DNA from: Luteimonas sp. YGD11-2
GTDB lineage: Bacteria; Pseudomonadota; Gammaproteobacteria; Xanthomonadales; Xanthomonadaceae
Direction: 5' to 3'
Assembly: GCF_004118975.1 (NCBI RefSeq)
Contig: NZ_CP035376.1
Coordinates: 868,001-932,000 of the forward strand
DNA: 64,000 nucleotides
The notes below the pieces were generated by a model, which searched no databases, was not told the origin of the DNA, and saw nothing but the letters and a program-made list of their open reading frames with translations. Of this stretch, positions 21,508 to 30,859 are shown one piece after another. A program made the position numbers and the translations under genes. Position 1 is the stretch's first letter; every line of letters begins with the position of its first letter.

Positions 21508-22325
21508 AGGGCCAGCCCGCCGGCCCGCAGCGCATCGTCTGCCTGACCGAGGAACCGACCGAGACGCTGTATGCGCTCGGCGCCCAGGACCGCATCGTCG
21601 GCATCAGCGGCTTCACCGTGCGCCCGCCGCAGGCGCGCCGCGAGAAGCCGAAGGTCAGCGCGTTCACCAGTGCCAAGGTGGAGGCGATCCTCGCGCTGAA
21701 GCCGGACCTCGCGATCGGCTTTTCCGACATCCAGGCCGATATCGCCGCCGAACTGGTGCGCCGCGGGGTCGAGGTGTGGATCGCCAACCATCGCAGCGTG
21801 GACGGCATCCTCGACTACATCCAGCGCCTGGGCGCGCTGGTCGGCCTGCCGGTGCAGGCGCGTGACTATGCCGACACCCTGCGCCGGGGCCTGGACACCA
21901 TCGAGCGCCAGGCGGCAACGCTGGAACGGCGCCCGAAGGTCTACTTCGAGGAATGGGACGAGCCGATCATCACCGGCATCCGCTGGGTCGCCGAGCTGAT
22001 CGGCATTGCCGGTGGCGATGACGTGTTCCCGGAGCTTTCGGTCGAGCCGCTGGCAAAGGCACGCATTCTCGCCAACGGCGATCCGGTGATCGCGCGCGCG
22101 CCGGACATCATCCTGGGCTCGTGGTGCGGCAAGAAGTTCCGGCCCGAACGCGTGGCCGCACGACCGGGCTGGGAGGCGATCCCGGCGGTGCGCGATGGCG
22201 AGCTGCACGAGATCAAGTCGCCACTGATCCTGCAGCCGGGTCCGGCGGCGCTGACCGACGGGATCGGCGAAATCGCGGCGATCATCGTGCGCTGGTCGCA
22301 GCGGCAGGCGCGGACGGGCAGCTGA
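21480..22325 (+). CDS. Cobalamin/siderophore-binding (BtuF-like) helical-backbone protein without signal peptide
   Basis: A 281-residue protein of the periplasmic binding fold with a helical backbone (BtuF family): [29 protein letters not shown] at the N-terminus, then [19 protein letters not shown], and a C-terminal [15 protein letters not shown] region. BtuF proteins normally carry a signal peptide and work with an ABC permease; this one has neither a signal peptide from any plausible start nor permease neighbours. Possible starts are GTG 21480 and TTG 21504, the latter overlapping the pdxH stop (TTGA). The ligand may be cobalamin or a metal chelate and is unproven. Confidence 0.8.
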   Translation: MVEADAVSLKGQPAGPQRIVCLTEEPTETLYALGAQDRIVGISGFTVRPPQARREKPKVSAFTSAKVEAILALKPDLAIGFSDIQADIAAELVRRGVEVWIANHRSVDGILDYIQRLGALVGLPVQARDYADTLRRGLDTIERQAATLERRPKVYFEEWDEPIITGIRWVAELIGIAGGDDVFPELSVEPLAKARILANGDPVIARAPDIILGSWCGKKFRPERVAARPGWEAIPAVRDGELHEIKSPLILQPGPAALTDGIGEIAAIIVRWSQRQARTGS

Positions 22326-22388
22326 CGCGGGCTATCGCGCCCGTGCGCGGCTTGCGATGATGCGCGCCCTTCGAACACGGAGCGCGCG

Positions 22389-22784
22389 ATGAACCAGGCA
22401 ACCATGCAGGACCTCGGCCGGCTGCTGCTGCGGCTTGCGGTCGGCGTGCTGGTGCTGCTGCACGGACTGGCCAAGCTGCGCACGGGGGTACGCGGTATCG
22501 AGCGGATGGTGGAAGCGCACGGGCTGCCGGGCGAACTCGCCTGGCTGGTGCTGGTCGGCGAGATCGTGGCGCCCTTGATGCTCATCATCGGCCTGCACGC
22601 GCGCATCGGCGGCGTGCTGGTCGCGATCAACATGCTGGTGGCGATCTTCCTGGTGCACATGGGCGACCTCGGCCGAGTGAACTCGACTGGCGGCTGGGCG
22701 ATCGAGCTGCAGCTGATGTTCCTCGCCGGCGCGGTGGCAGTGGCCCTGCTCGGCCCGGGACGGTTCTCGGCGAACCAGCGCTAG
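22389..22784 (+). CDS. DoxX-family membrane protein
   Basis: A 131-residue protein with four hydrophobic helices typical of DoxX: LLLRLAVGVLVLLHGLAKL, then IERMVEAHGLPGELAWLVLVGEIVAPLMLIIGL, VLVAINMLVAIFLVH and ELQLMFLAGAVAVALLG. DoxX proteins are inner-membrane components linked to thiol redox or quinone chemistry, with no settled reaction. A GGAG lies eight bases before the ATG. It is convergent with the DUF4426 gene. Confidence 0.9.
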   Translation: MNQATMQDLGRLLLRLAVGVLVLLHGLAKLRTGVRGIERMVEAHGLPGELAWLVLVGEIVAPLMLIIGLHARIGGVLVAINMLVAIFLVHMGDLGRVNSTGGWAIELQLMFLAGAVAVALLGPGRFSANQR

Positions 22785-22803
22785 GTGCCTGTTCGCTCCG
22801 GAA

Positions 22804-23292
22804 CTACCGGTAGACCTCGCGACTGAACTGCAGCCGCGTGACCTCGCCATCGGCGGTGTGGGTTTCGACCAGGAAGCGCAGCGTGTCCGGCGGGGTGACG
22901 CGGACGATGCCGATATGGTCGGTGAGTTCGCCGACGGCCACTTCGCGCAGCAGCACGTCGTGGCGCACGCCGCGCAGGTCGACCGCGCTGGCGCTCACCC
23001 GCGCCGGCACCGCGCGTTCGTCGGCGTCGTCGCCGCGGCGCACGCCAACCATCAGCAGCAGGTTGCGGGGCCCGCGTTCGATCCGGTATTCGCGTGCGGC
23101 CGCTTCGCTCAGTGCCGAGGTGGGCACCACGCTGGCGCGCACGCTGAGGTCGCCGTTGCGGGCGACGGCCGGCGGCTCGGGCGCGCCCTGACCCGCGGGC
23201 GGGGTCGGCGCTGCTCCGCAGGCGGCGAGCGCGACCACGCAGGCCAGCACGCCGGCCATGCCGGATACCCGGGACATCGCGGTCTCAGTCAT
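22804..23292 (-). CDS. DUF4426 lipoprotein
   Basis: A 162-residue protein with an N-terminal lipoprotein signal (lipobox LAAC about residue 27) and a DUF4426 domain: YRIERGPRNLLLMVGVRR and VGELTDHIGIVRVTPPDTLRFLVET. Function is unknown; in gammaproteobacteria it often travels with yggS and proC, as here. ATG 23292 overlaps the proC stop by eight bases, so it is translationally coupled; ATG 23277 is an alternative. Confidence 0.85.
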   Translation of the reverse strand: MTETAMSRVSGMAGVLACVVALAACGAAPTPPAGQGAPEPPAVARNGDLSVRASVVPTSALSEAAAREYRIERGPRNLLLMVGVRRGDDADERAVPARVSASAVDLRGVRHDVLLREVAVGELTDHIGIVRVTPPDTLRFLVETHTADGEVTRLQFSREVYR

Positions 23293-24133
23293 TGGCGGCC
23301 GACAGTTCCTGCCCGCGCCGACGCGCCGCATCCACGGCATCCGCGACCAGCGTGCGCAGATCGCCGGCCTCGAAGGTCTCGAGTGCGGCCTGCGTGGTGC
23401 CATTGGGCGAGGTCACCCGCCGCCGCAGTTCGCCCGGCGCCTCCCCGGATTCGGCCAGCATGCGCGACGCGCCCAGCAGGGTCTGCTGCACCAGCAGGCG
23501 GGCGCTCGCGGCGGGCAGGCCCTGGGCGATCGCGGCCGCCTCCATCGCTTCGGCAAACAGGAACACATAGGCCGGGCCACTGCCCGAGACCGCCGTTACC
23601 GCGTCCATCAGCGCTTCGTCGTCGATCCATTCGGTGCGGCCGGTGGCGGCCAGCAGCGTCTCGGCCTGCGCGCGGCCGGCGCCATCGACGCGCCCGTTGG
23701 CGTACAGGCCGGTCATCCCGGCGCCCAGCAGCGACGGGGTGTTGGGCATCGCCCGCACGACCGCGGCCGTGCCGCCCAGCCAGCGTTCGATCTGCGCGGT
23801 GGTGATGCCGGCTGCAACCGAGACCACCAGCGGTGCGCGGCTGCGCGCGGCGTCCCCCAGGCCCTCGCAGACACCGCGAAGCACCTGCGGCTTCACCGCC
23901 ATCACCCAGACGTCGGCGTCCGCCACCGCCGCGGTCGCCTCGGCGAACGTGCTCACGCCGAAATCGGTCTCCAGGCCGGCACGGGTGGCCTCGCCCGGAT
24001 CCGCCACGCGGATCGACCCCGCAGCGACGCCGCCAGCCACCAGGCCACCGATCAGGCTGCGGGCCATGTTGCCGCCGCCGATAAAGGCGACCGTGTGCCC
24101 GTCGCGCGGGGTGGGTTCGGGTGTGTTGGCCAT
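23285..24133 (-). CDS. proC: Pyrroline-5-carboxylate reductase
   Basis: A 282-residue cytoplasmic enzyme making L-proline from pyrroline-5-carboxylate with NAD(P)H. The Rossmann motif is AFIGGGNMARSLIGG (about 15-29); VMAVKPQVL, RAMPNTPSLLGAGMTGLYAN and the family signature region AVSGSGPAYVFLFAEAM with QTLLGASRML follow. It lies 17 bases after yggS and overlaps the DUF4426 gene. A GAGG precedes the ATG. Confidence 0.96.
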   Translation of the reverse strand: MANTPEPTPRDGHTVAFIGGGNMARSLIGGLVAGGVAAGSIRVADPGEATRAGLETDFGVSTFAEATAAVADADVWVMAVKPQVLRGVCEGLGDAARSRAPLVVSVAAGITTAQIERWLGGTAAVVRAMPNTPSLLGAGMTGLYANGRVDGAGRAQAETLLAATGRTEWIDDEALMDAVTAVSGSGPAYVFLFAEAMEAAAIAQGLPAASARLLVQQTLLGASRMLAESGEAPGELRRRVTSPNGTTQAALETFEAGDLRTLVADAVDAARRRGQELSAAND

Positions 24134-24150
24134 GGATATCCTCGGGTTCT

Positions 24151-24861
24151 TCAGTCTTTCGGCGGGCGCGGGCCGAACAGGGCGGTGCCCACGCGCACCA
24201 GGGTCGCGCCTTCGGCGATCGCCTGCTCGAGGTCGTCGCTCATGCCCATCGACAGGGTATCGATGCGGGGGTGGTTGGCCGCCAGCGCGTCGAACAGCGC
24301 CCGCATGCGCGCGAACGCGGGGCGGCGCTGCTCAGGGTCGGTGTGCGGGGTGGGGATCGCCATCAGGCCGCGCAACCGCAGCGCGGGTTCGCCGGCGATG
24401 GCCTCGGCCAGCGCGGGGATGTCGTCCGGGCGGCAGCCGTGCTTGCTGCCTTCGTCGTCGACATTGACCTGCACCAGCACGTCGAGCGGCCGGGCCGGGT
24501 CGCGCCACTGCGCCAGCGCGGCGACGAGCTTCGGGCGGTCCACGGTCTGCACCCAGTCGAACAGTTCCGCGGCGTGGCGCGCCTTGTTGGACTGCAGGTG
24601 GCCGATCAGATGCCATTCGATGCCCGTATCGCCGAGCGCCCCGATCTTGCCCGCGGCTTCCTGCACGTAGTTCTCGCCGAAGCCCGGGCGGTCGTCACCC
24701 AGGGCGCGTCGCAGCGCGGCCAGCGCCGCCACTTCGGCAGCGTCGCGGGTCTTGCTGACGGCCAGCAGCCGCGGCGGTGGCCGGCCGGCGGCGCGCGCGG
24801 CGTTGATGATCCTGTCTGCAACGCAGCGCAGGCGGTGTTCGTGATGGGGGTCTGGGGTCAT
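24151..24861 (-). CDS. yggS: YggS/PLPBP-family pyridoxal phosphate homeostasis protein
   Basis: A 236-residue alanine-racemase-like barrel that binds PLP: LLAVSKTRDA contains the PLP lysine, FGENYVQEAAGKI and WHLIGHLQSNKAR are diagnostic, and LSMGMSDDLEQAIAEGATLVRVGTALFG closes the site. The family controls the PLP pool and has no known catalytic activity. I start it at ATG 24861; a start at 24900 is less likely. It leads the yggS-proC-DUF4426 operon and is divergent from pilT. Confidence 0.93.
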   Translation of the reverse strand: MTPDPHHEHRLRCVADRIINAARAAGRPPPRLLAVSKTRDAAEVAALAALRRALGDDRPGFGENYVQEAAGKIGALGDTGIEWHLIGHLQSNKARHAAELFDWVQTVDRPKLVAALAQWRDPARPLDVLVQVNVDDEGSKHGCRPDDIPALAEAIAGEPALRLRGLMAIPTPHTDPEQRRPAFARMRALFDALAANHPRIDTLSMGMSDDLEQAIAEGATLVRVGTALFGPRPPKD

Positions 24862-24929
24862 CGCGGGGGCTTGCGGTGGGCGCGGGAAGCGTGCGCGCAT
24901 CCGCTGGATTTACGGTGCGGTCCGGGCGC

Positions 24930-24935
24930 TATACT
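24930..24935 (+). promoter_or_regulatory. Candidate -10 box (TATACT) for pilT
   Basis: TATACT lies in the yggS-pilT divergent spacer. TTTACG 15 bases upstream is a possible weak -35. The resulting leader of about 85 bases ends with a purine-rich ribosome-binding site (AGGGG) before the pilT ATG. Confidence 0.4.
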
Positions 24936-25027
24936 GCGCCGCAGGGGTGGGCGGATGCCAGTCGCAAGGCGCATCAGGCCCGATTTCGGCCGCGAGGTCG
25001 TGCGGCAAGGGGCAAGCAGGGGACACC

Positions 25028-26065
25028 ATGGATATCGCCGAACTGTTGGCGTTTTCGGTCAAGAACAAGGCATCGGACCTGCATCTGTCGGCAGGCCTGC
25101 CGCCGATGATCCGCGTCGACGGCGACGTGCGCCGGATCAACATCCCCGCACTCGACCACAAGCAGGTGCACGCGCTGGTCTACGACATCATGTCGGACAA
25201 GCAGCGTCGCGATTACGAGGAATTCCTCGAGGTCGACTTCTCGTTCGAGATCCCGGGCCTGGCGCGCTTCCGTGTCAACGCGTTCAACCAGAACCGTGGC
25301 GCCGGCGCGGTGTTCCGTACCGTGCCGTCGGAAGTGCTGACGCTCGAGGACCTCGGCTGTCCGCCGGTGTTCCGCCAGCTCATCGACCAGCCGCAGGGCC
25401 TGATCCTGGTGACCGGGCCGACGGGTTCCGGCAAGTCCACCACGCTGGCGGCGATGGTCGACCACATCAACAAGAACGAGTACGGGCACATCCTCACCAT
25501 CGAGGACCCGATCGAGTTCGTGCACACCTCGCAGAAGTGCCTGATCAACCAGCGCGAGGTGCACCGCGACACCCATGGCTTCAACGAGGCACTGCGTTCG
25601 GCACTGCGCGAGGACCCGGACTACATCCTGGTCGGCGAAATGCGCGACATGGAAACCATCCGCCTCGCGCTGACTGCCGCCGAGACCGGCCACCTGGTGT
25701 TCGCCACCCTGCACACCTCGTCGGCCGCCAAGACCATCGACCGCATCATCGACGTGTTCCCGGCCGGCGAGAAGCCGATGGTGCGTTCGATGCTGTCGGA
25801 GTCGCTGCGCGCGGTGATCTCGCAGGCGCTGCTGAAGAAGGTCGGCGGCGGGCGCACCGCGGCCTGGGAAATCATGGTCGGCATCCCGGCCATCCGGAAC
25901 CTGATCCGCGAGGACAAGGTCGCGCAGATGTACTCGGCGATCCAGACCGGCCAGCAGCACGGCATGATGACGCTCGACCAGCACCTGCAGGACCTGGTCA
26001 AGCGCGGACTGATCACCCGCGCGCAGGCCAAGGACTACGCCAAGGACAAGCGCACGTTCGAGTGA
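25028..26065 (+). CDS. pilT: Type IV pilus retraction ATPase PilT
   Basis: A 345-residue hexameric secretion-type ATPase driving pilus retraction at the inner-membrane base. Motifs: N-terminal ASDLHLSAGLPPMIRVDGDV, Walker A GPTGSGKST, Asp box EDPIEF, Walker B-associated LVGEMRDMETI, His box TLHTSSAAKTIDR and the PilT-specific AIRNLIRE near residue 289. I start at ATG 25028 after AGGGG; the upstream frame to 24947 is not conserved. pilU follows 87 bases later. Confidence 0.97.
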   Translation: MDIAELLAFSVKNKASDLHLSAGLPPMIRVDGDVRRINIPALDHKQVHALVYDIMSDKQRRDYEEFLEVDFSFEIPGLARFRVNAFNQNRGAGAVFRTVPSEVLTLEDLGCPPVFRQLIDQPQGLILVTGPTGSGKSTTLAAMVDHINKNEYGHILTIEDPIEFVHTSQKCLINQREVHRDTHGFNEALRSALREDPDYILVGEMRDMETIRLALTAAETGHLVFATLHTSSAAKTIDRIIDVFPAGEKPMVRSMLSESLRAVISQALLKKVGGGRTAAWEIMVGIPAIRNLIREDKVAQMYSAIQTGQQHGMMTLDQHLQDLVKRGLITRAQAKDYAKDKRTFE

Positions 26066-26152
26066 CGCCGGACCGGCGGATCCGCTCGATGGATCCGCAC
26101 ACAGCCACGGTGCGCGGCGGCGTGACGCACGCGACGCCCGCAGGAGCCACAC

Positions 26153-27283
26153 ATGAGCAGCATCGACTTCACCTCGTTCCTCAAGCTGATGGCCCACCAG
26201 AAGGCCTCGGACCTGTTCATCACCGCCGGCATGCCGCCGTCAATCAAGGTGCACGGCAAGATCTCGCCGGTGACCCAGAACCCGCTGACGCCGCAGCAGG
26301 CGCGCGACCTGGTGCTCAACGTGATGACCCCCGCGCAGCGCGAGGAATTCGAGAAGACCCACGAGTGCAACTTCGCGATCGGTGTGTCCGGCGTGGGCCG
26401 GTTCCGCGTGTCGTGCTTCTACCAGCGCAACCAGGTGGGCATGGTGCTGCGCCGGATCGAGACCAAGATCCCGACCGTCGAAGAGCTCAACCTGCCGCCG
26501 ATCATCAAGACGCTGGCGATGACCAAGCGCGGCATCATCATCTTCGTCGGTGCCACCGGCACGGGTAAGTCCACGTCGCTGGCGGCGATGATCGGCTACC
26601 GCAACCACAACTCGACCGGCCACATCATCACCATCGAGGATCCGATCGAGTTCGTGCACAAGCACGAGGGCTGCATCATCACCCAGCGCGAGGTCGGCAT
26701 CGACACCGACAGCTGGGAGAACGCGCTGAAGAACACGCTGCGCCAGGCGCCGGACGTGATCATGATCGGCGAGGTGCGTACCCGCGAGGGCATGGACCAC
26801 GCCATCGCCTTCGCCGAGACCGGGCATCTCGTGCTGTGCACGCTGCATGCGAACAACGCCAACCAGGCGATGGACCGCATCATCAACTTCTTCCCCGAGG
26901 ACCGTCGCAGCCAGCTGCTGATGGACCTCTCGCTCAACCTCAAGGGCGTGGTCGCGCAACAGCTGATCCCGACGCCCGATGGCAAGGGCCGCCGCGTGGC
27001 GATGGAAGTCCTGCTCGGCACCCCGCTGGTGCAGGACTACATCCGCGACGGCGAGGTCCACAAGCTCAAGGATGTCATGAAGGAATCCACCAACCTCGGC
27101 ATGAAGACCTTCGACCAGAGCCTGTTCGAGCTCTACCAGGCCGGGGAGATCTCCTACGAGGACGCGCTGCGCTACGCCGACTCCGCCAACGAGGTGCGCC
27201 TGCGCATCAAGCTCGCCCAGGGCGGCGACGCCCGTACGCTGAGCCAGGGCCTGGACGGGGTGGAGATCGCCGAGCTCCGCTGA
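26153..27283 (+). CDS. pilU: PilT-dependent retraction ATPase PilU
   Basis: A 376-residue paralogue of PilT that helps retraction and twitching. It carries QKASDLFITAGMPPSIKVHGK, Walker A GATGTGKST, EDPIEFVHKHEGCIITQREVG, MIGEVRTREGMDHA and the His-box TLHANNANQAMDRI, and lacks the AIRNLIRE motif of PilT, which supports PilU. A purine-rich GCAGGAG lies just before the ATG. It ends nine bases before the convergent DUF72 gene. Confidence 0.95.
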   Translation: MSSIDFTSFLKLMAHQKASDLFITAGMPPSIKVHGKISPVTQNPLTPQQARDLVLNVMTPAQREEFEKTHECNFAIGVSGVGRFRVSCFYQRNQVGMVLRRIETKIPTVEELNLPPIIKTLAMTKRGIIIFVGATGTGKSTSLAAMIGYRNHNSTGHIITIEDPIEFVHKHEGCIITQREVGIDTDSWENALKNTLRQAPDVIMIGEVRTREGMDHAIAFAETGHLVLCTLHANNANQAMDRIINFFPEDRRSQLLMDLSLNLKGVVAQQLIPTPDGKGRRVAMEVLLGTPLVQDYIRDGEVHKLKDVMKESTNLGMKTFDQSLFELYQAGEISYEDALRYADSANEVRLRIKLAQGGDARTLSQGLDGVEIAELR

Positions 27284-27291
27284 TCGCGGAG
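27275..27291. terminator. Short inverted repeat between convergent pilU and DUF72 genes
   Basis: CTCCGC and GCGGAG flank a five-base loop that contains the pilU stop codon. The stem has six pairs and no T-tract, so termination is only a suggestion from its position at a convergent junction. Confidence 0.3.
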
Positions 27292-27292
27292 T

Positions 27293-28249
27293 TCATGCCA
27301 GGGGCGGATGCCGCGAAGCGAGTGGCGGGCCTTGCGGTGCCACCACCGCGGATGGCCCCGTGCGCAACGCCACGCGACGCGCGAGCTCCTGCGCGTCGTA
27401 GGGCGCATGGGTCTTGATGTCGTTGTCGAAATAGCAGTAGACGTCGCGCGGGACCCGGTTCGGCGCCGGCCCGCCGGCACGGCGTGCGCCACGCGGTTCC
27501 GTGCCGCGCGTCCATGCGGCCATGCGTCGCGCCCAGTCGTCGAGCGCGTCATCGCTGTAGCCGCTGGCGTACAGCTCCTCGTCGCCGTGCAGGCGCAGGT
27601 AGACGAAATCCGCGGTCAGGTCCTCCAGCAGCGGCCAGCGCCCTGCGGTGTCGGCAACCACCAGTGCAACCCCGTATTCGCGCAGCAGGTCGACGAAGCC
27701 CGGGTTGTTGAAGTTTGCATGACGCACTTCCAGCGCATGGCGTAGCGGCCGTTGCGCATCGGTGGTGAGCGCGCAGCGCCCCTGCATGCGTGAGGTCTCG
27801 CGCTGGCGGGCCAGTGCCAGCGCCTGTTCGGTGTCGTGCGGCAGCACCGCGAGGAAGCCGCGTAGCCGCTCTTCGTCATACAGGAAATTCGGCGGCAACT
27901 GCCACAGGATCGGCCCCAGTTTCGGCCCCAGCCGCAGCAGCCCCGACGAGAGGAAATTGGCCACCGGGATGCGCGGGTCGCGCAGGCGCAGGTGGTGGGT
28001 GATGAAGCGGTGCCCTTTGACCGCGAACACGAAGTTGTCAGGGGTCTCGTCGTGCCAGCGCTGGTAGCTGTCCGGATGCTGCAGCGAGTAGAAGCTGCCG
28101 TTGATCTCGATGGTCGGGAAGGTGCGCGAGGCGAATTCCAGCTCGCGGCGCTGCGCCAGGCACTGCGGATAGAACACGCCACGCCACGGCGTGTAGCGCC
28201 AGCCGGAAATACCGATGCGGACCTTCCCGGGGTGGGTGGCAGTGCTCAT
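27293..28249 (-). CDS. DUF72-domain protein (YecE-like)
   Basis: A 318-residue TIM-barrel-like protein of the DUF72 family: [19 protein letters not shown] at the start, [47 protein letters not shown] and the late [13 protein letters not shown] and [18 protein letters not shown]. The biochemical role is unknown. I choose ATG 28249 ([13 protein letters not shown]), since the 59-residue extension upstream is unconserved and would overlap the sod promoter region. Confidence 0.9.
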   Translation of the reverse strand: MSTATHPGKVRIGISGWRYTPWRGVFYPQCLAQRRELEFASRTFPTIEINGSFYSLQHPDSYQRWHDETPDNFVFAVKGHRFITHHLRLRDPRIPVANFLSSGLLRLGPKLGPILWQLPPNFLYDEERLRGFLAVLPHDTEQALALARQRETSRMQGRCALTTDAQRPLRHALEVRHANFNNPGFVDLLREYGVALVVADTAGRWPLLEDLTADFVYLRLHGDEELYASGYSDDALDDWARRMAAWTRGTEPRGARRAGGPAPNRVPRDVYCYFDNDIKTHAPYDAQELARRVALRTGPSAVVAPQGPPLASRHPPLA

Positions 28250-28424
28250 GCGTCGAGGTTTCGGGCGGCAGGAGTGGCTGCAAGCATCCCTGTGCGGTCG
28301 GCGAGCGCCCGTGAATTCCACCTGCGGGGCGGCACCAGGGCGGTCCGGGGAGGCGGTTGACCCCTTTTTTACCCTCGCCGCGTCACAATGGCTGCCCTGT
28401 TCAGACATAGGCTGGAATCCCGAC

Positions 28425-29045
28425 ATGGCCCATACCCTTCCCGATCTCCCGTATGCCTACGACGCGCTTGAGCCGCATTTCGACCGCCAGACGATGGAGA
28501 TCCACCACACCAAGCACCACCAGACCTACGTCACCAACCTCAATGCCGCGATCGAGGGCAGTGAGCATGCCGACACGCCGATCGAACAGCTGATCGCCGA
28601 CATCGACGCGCTGCCGGAAAAGATGCGCAAGGTGGTGCGCAACAACGGCGGTGGCCACGCCAACCATTCGCTGTTCTGGACCGTGCTGTCGCCGCAGGGC
28701 GGCCAGCCGACGGGCGAAGTCGCGAAGCGCATCGAGAGCGATCTCGGAGGGATGGACAAGTTCAAGGAGGACTTCGCCACCGCTGCCAAGGGCCGCTTCG
28801 GCAGCGGCTGGGCGTGGCTGACGGTCGACGGCAGCGGCACGCTGGCCATCGAGGATTCCGCCAACCAGGACAACCCGCTGATGAAGGGCATCGGATCCGG
28901 CAACACGCCGATCCTGGGCCTGGACGTGTGGGAACACGCCTATTACCTGAAGTACCAGAACCGCCGTCCGGACTACATCTCGGCGTTCTTCAACATCATC
29001 AACTGGGAAGAGGTCGAGCGCCGCTACCAGGCCGCGCGCGGCTGA
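28425..29045 (+). CDS. sod: Superoxide dismutase (Fe/Mn family)
   Basis: A 206-residue cytoplasmic enzyme dismutating superoxide. Metal ligands are visible: His in [10 protein letters not shown] (about 27), His in [10 protein letters not shown] (about 82), and Asp/His in [13 protein letters not shown] (about 170-174). The pattern [10 protein letters not shown] with NPLMKG is closer to Mn-type or cambialistic enzymes, but metal choice cannot be settled by eye. ATG 28425 opens [19 protein letters not shown] as expected. A TTGACC at 28357-28362 may belong to its promoter. Confidence 0.95.
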   Translation: MAHTLPDLPYAYDALEPHFDRQTMEIHHTKHHQTYVTNLNAAIEGSEHADTPIEQLIADIDALPEKMRKVVRNNGGGHANHSLFWTVLSPQGGQPTGEVAKRIESDLGGMDKFKEDFATAAKGRFGSGWAWLTVDGSGTLAIEDSANQDNPLMKGIGSGNTPILGLDVWEHAYYLKYQNRRPDYISAFFNIINWEEVERRYQAARG

Positions 29046-29071
29046 TTTTTCGCGCAGCGCTGATCGTCACG

Positions 29072-29100
29072 ACGCCGGGCATTGCCCGGCGTTGTCGTTT
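29072..29100 (+). terminator. Intrinsic terminator of the superoxide dismutase gene
   Basis: A perfect nine-base stem (ACGCCGGGC / GCCCGGCGT) with a three-base ATT loop, followed by TGTCGTTT, starts 27 bases after the stop. This is the best terminator-like structure in the window. Confidence 0.75.
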
Positions 29101-29746
29101 CCGGCCGAGTCGTCGGGTCGTGTGGGCCCGGGGGCGGCAGAGGAGAGCCCGGTTTCCGACAGGAACATGGCTGTCCTCTGCGATGGGGCTCGCCGGATGT
29201 CCGGGCGGCCCGCCGCGGCCGCAGGGGGAAGCCCAGCCGGATATCTCCGCGTCCTGCTACCACATCCGGCCGCCGGCCATCCATGGCCGGCTCTGGACAT
29301 CCCCCTACGTCCGCGGCGGGCCCAGAACCGTCGCTGCGTCCGGAAGAGGTCAACAGCGAACAACGTCAGGCCGTCAGACCGTGGTGGCGGCGACTCTCGA
29401 CCTGCCGCTGCTGCCGCGCTTTCGCACCTGCCGACCTCGATGTCCGGAAGTGCCGGACGCACGAGCGTGTCAGCGGCAGGCGACGCTGGCACAACCGCTG
29501 TTGATTTCCGTGCCGGAGCCGGCGGATGCCCGGGCCCGTCGCGTGTGCACCGGGGGAGCACGCCCCCCGGTGCGCGCGACGGGCAGCGCGAATCCAAACG
29601 AGGTGCCGCCCGGCGCGCAAGGACATCCGGCCGCACGCCCCCGGAGTGATCGCCCATCGATGTCCGGTTCGAAATGATGCTGCCCGCGCTTGCGTCCGCC
29701 ATGCTGCGCGCGCAAAGATCGGCCACCCGTTTTCGATGGAGCACGC
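29101..29746. repeat. Gene-free spacer with hairpins and recurring GGACATCCGG words
   Basis: No gene with recognisable features is seen here; open frames on both strands lack motifs, and the longest (29067-29744, minus) runs across the sod terminator. The decamer GGACATCCGG or a shortened form recurs in both orientations at about 29194, 29263, 29295, 29439, 29621 and 29659. Two hairpins stand out: 29272-29291 (nine-base stem, CC loop) and 29538-29580 (ten-base inner stem 29547-29556 with 29564-29573, plus an outer six-base stem). The stretch could be a decayed mobile or repeated element or an RNA-encoding spacer. Confidence 0.5.
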
Positions 29747-30205
29747 ATGGAGATCGCGAACCGCAGGGTCGGCACCGTCCACTTCACCCTGCGCGACGAG
29801 CAGGGTGCGGAAATCACCAGCACCCGTGGCCACCAGCCGCTGGTGTACCTGCATGGCACCAACAGCATCGCGGCAGGGCTGGAGCAGGCGCTGGAGGGGC
29901 GCGCCGCGGGTGACCGCTTCACCGTGACCGTGCCGCCGGAGCAGGGTTTCGGCCCGCGCCACGAGGCGCTGGTGCAGACCGTGCCGCGCGATGTCCTCGA
30001 CGTGCGCTCGGAACCGGTGGTCGGACAGAAGCTGCAGGCGCAGACCGCACGCGGCCCGCTGGACGTCGTGGTGACCGCGGTGGAGGCCGATTGCGTGCAT
30101 GTCGATGGCAACCATCCGCTTGCCGGGCGCCCGTTCGTGGCCGACGTCGAAGTGGTCGACGTGCGGCTGGCAACGCCGGACGAGCTGCAGTTCGGGCTTG
30201 GTTGA
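29747..30205 (+). CDS. FKBP-type peptidyl-prolyl isomerase, SlyD-like
   Basis: A 152-residue SlyD-type isomerase: VGTVHFTLRDEQGAEI, the FKBP-type PLVYLHGTNSIAAGLEQALEGR, then PPEQGFGPRHEALVQTVPRDVL leading into the insert-in-flap region, and DGNHPLAGRPFVADVEVVDV at the end. It lacks the His-rich metal-binding tail of E. coli SlyD. The expected role is proline isomerisation and chaperoning in the cytoplasm. GGAG seven bases before ATG 29747 supports that start over 29690. Confidence 0.9.
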   Translation: MEIANRRVGTVHFTLRDEQGAEITSTRGHQPLVYLHGTNSIAAGLEQALEGRAAGDRFTVTVPPEQGFGPRHEALVQTVPRDVLDVRSEPVVGQKLQAQTARGPLDVVVTAVEADCVHVDGNHPLAGRPFVADVEVVDVRLATPDELQFGLG

Positions 30206-30280
30206 TCCTCCCGGCCCATCGGCCCGGTCAGGCACGCCAGCGGCGCAGGCGCGGGCCGCCACCTGCGCGGCGCGTCGGCC

Positions 30281-30286
30281 TAGAAT
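30281..30286 (+). promoter_or_regulatory. Candidate -10 box (TAGAAT) for the yqgE-ruvX-pyrB operon
   Basis: TAGAAT ends six bases before the ATG at 30293, with no ribosome-binding site between, suggesting a leaderless first gene. A -35 is not evident. Confidence 0.45.
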
Positions 30287-30292
30287 GTACGC

Positions 30293-30859
30293 ATGCAGAC
30301 CGACCCCACGCCGCTCGCCAGCCAGTTGCTGATCGCGCTGCCGGCGCTGTCCGATCCGAACTTCGCGCGCGCGGTCGCGCTGATCTGCCAGCACGACGAC
30401 GACGGCGCCATGGGCGTGATCGTCAACCGTGTCTCCGAGTACACGCTGGGCGACGTGTTCGAACAGATGGACATCACCAGCGAGGACGCGCTGCTGTGCG
30501 CGCAGCCGGTGCTGGCCGGCGGCCCCGTGCATCCCGAACGCGGCTTTGTCGTGCACGACGGTACGCGCAGCTGGGATTCGACCCTGCGCATCGGTGACGA
30601 CCTGCACGTGACCACCTCGCGCGACGTGCTCGAGGCGATGGCGCGTGGCGACGGGCCCGAGCGCGCGCTGGTGGCGTTGGGCTGCGCCGGTTGGGGCGCA
30701 GGGCAGCTGGAGTTCGAGCTGACCGAGAACACCTGGCTGACCGTGCCGGCCGACGCCGAACTGCTGTTCGCGGTGCCGCTTGAAGCGCGCTGGAACGCCG
30801 CGGCCGATCGCATCGGCGTCGACCTGCAGCGCGTCGCGGACTATTCGGGCCACGCCTGA
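30293..30859 (+). CDS. YqgE/AlgH-family protein
   Basis: A 188-residue protein of the YqgE/AlgH family: [39 protein letters not shown] at the N-terminus, [17 protein letters not shown] in the middle, and [22 protein letters not shown] toward the end. The molecular function is not established. It is the first gene of yqgE-ruvX-pyrB, a common gammaproteobacterial order, and its stop shares one base with the ruvX ATG. Confidence 0.94.
   Translation: MQTDPTPLASQLLIALPALSDPNFARAVALICQHDDDGAMGVIVNRVSEYTLGDVFEQMDITSEDALLCAQPVLAGGPVHPERGFVVHDGTRSWDSTLRIGDDLHVTTSRDVLEAMARGDGPERALVALGCAGWGAGQLEFELTENTWLTVPADAELLFAVPLEARWNAAADRIGVDLQRVADYSGHA

Noticed and set aside
29067..29744. Minus-strand 225-residue frame filling the gene-free spacer
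   Set aside because: It reads through the superoxide dismutase terminator, has no recognisable domain and is Arg/Pro/Ala-rich like the other shadows.
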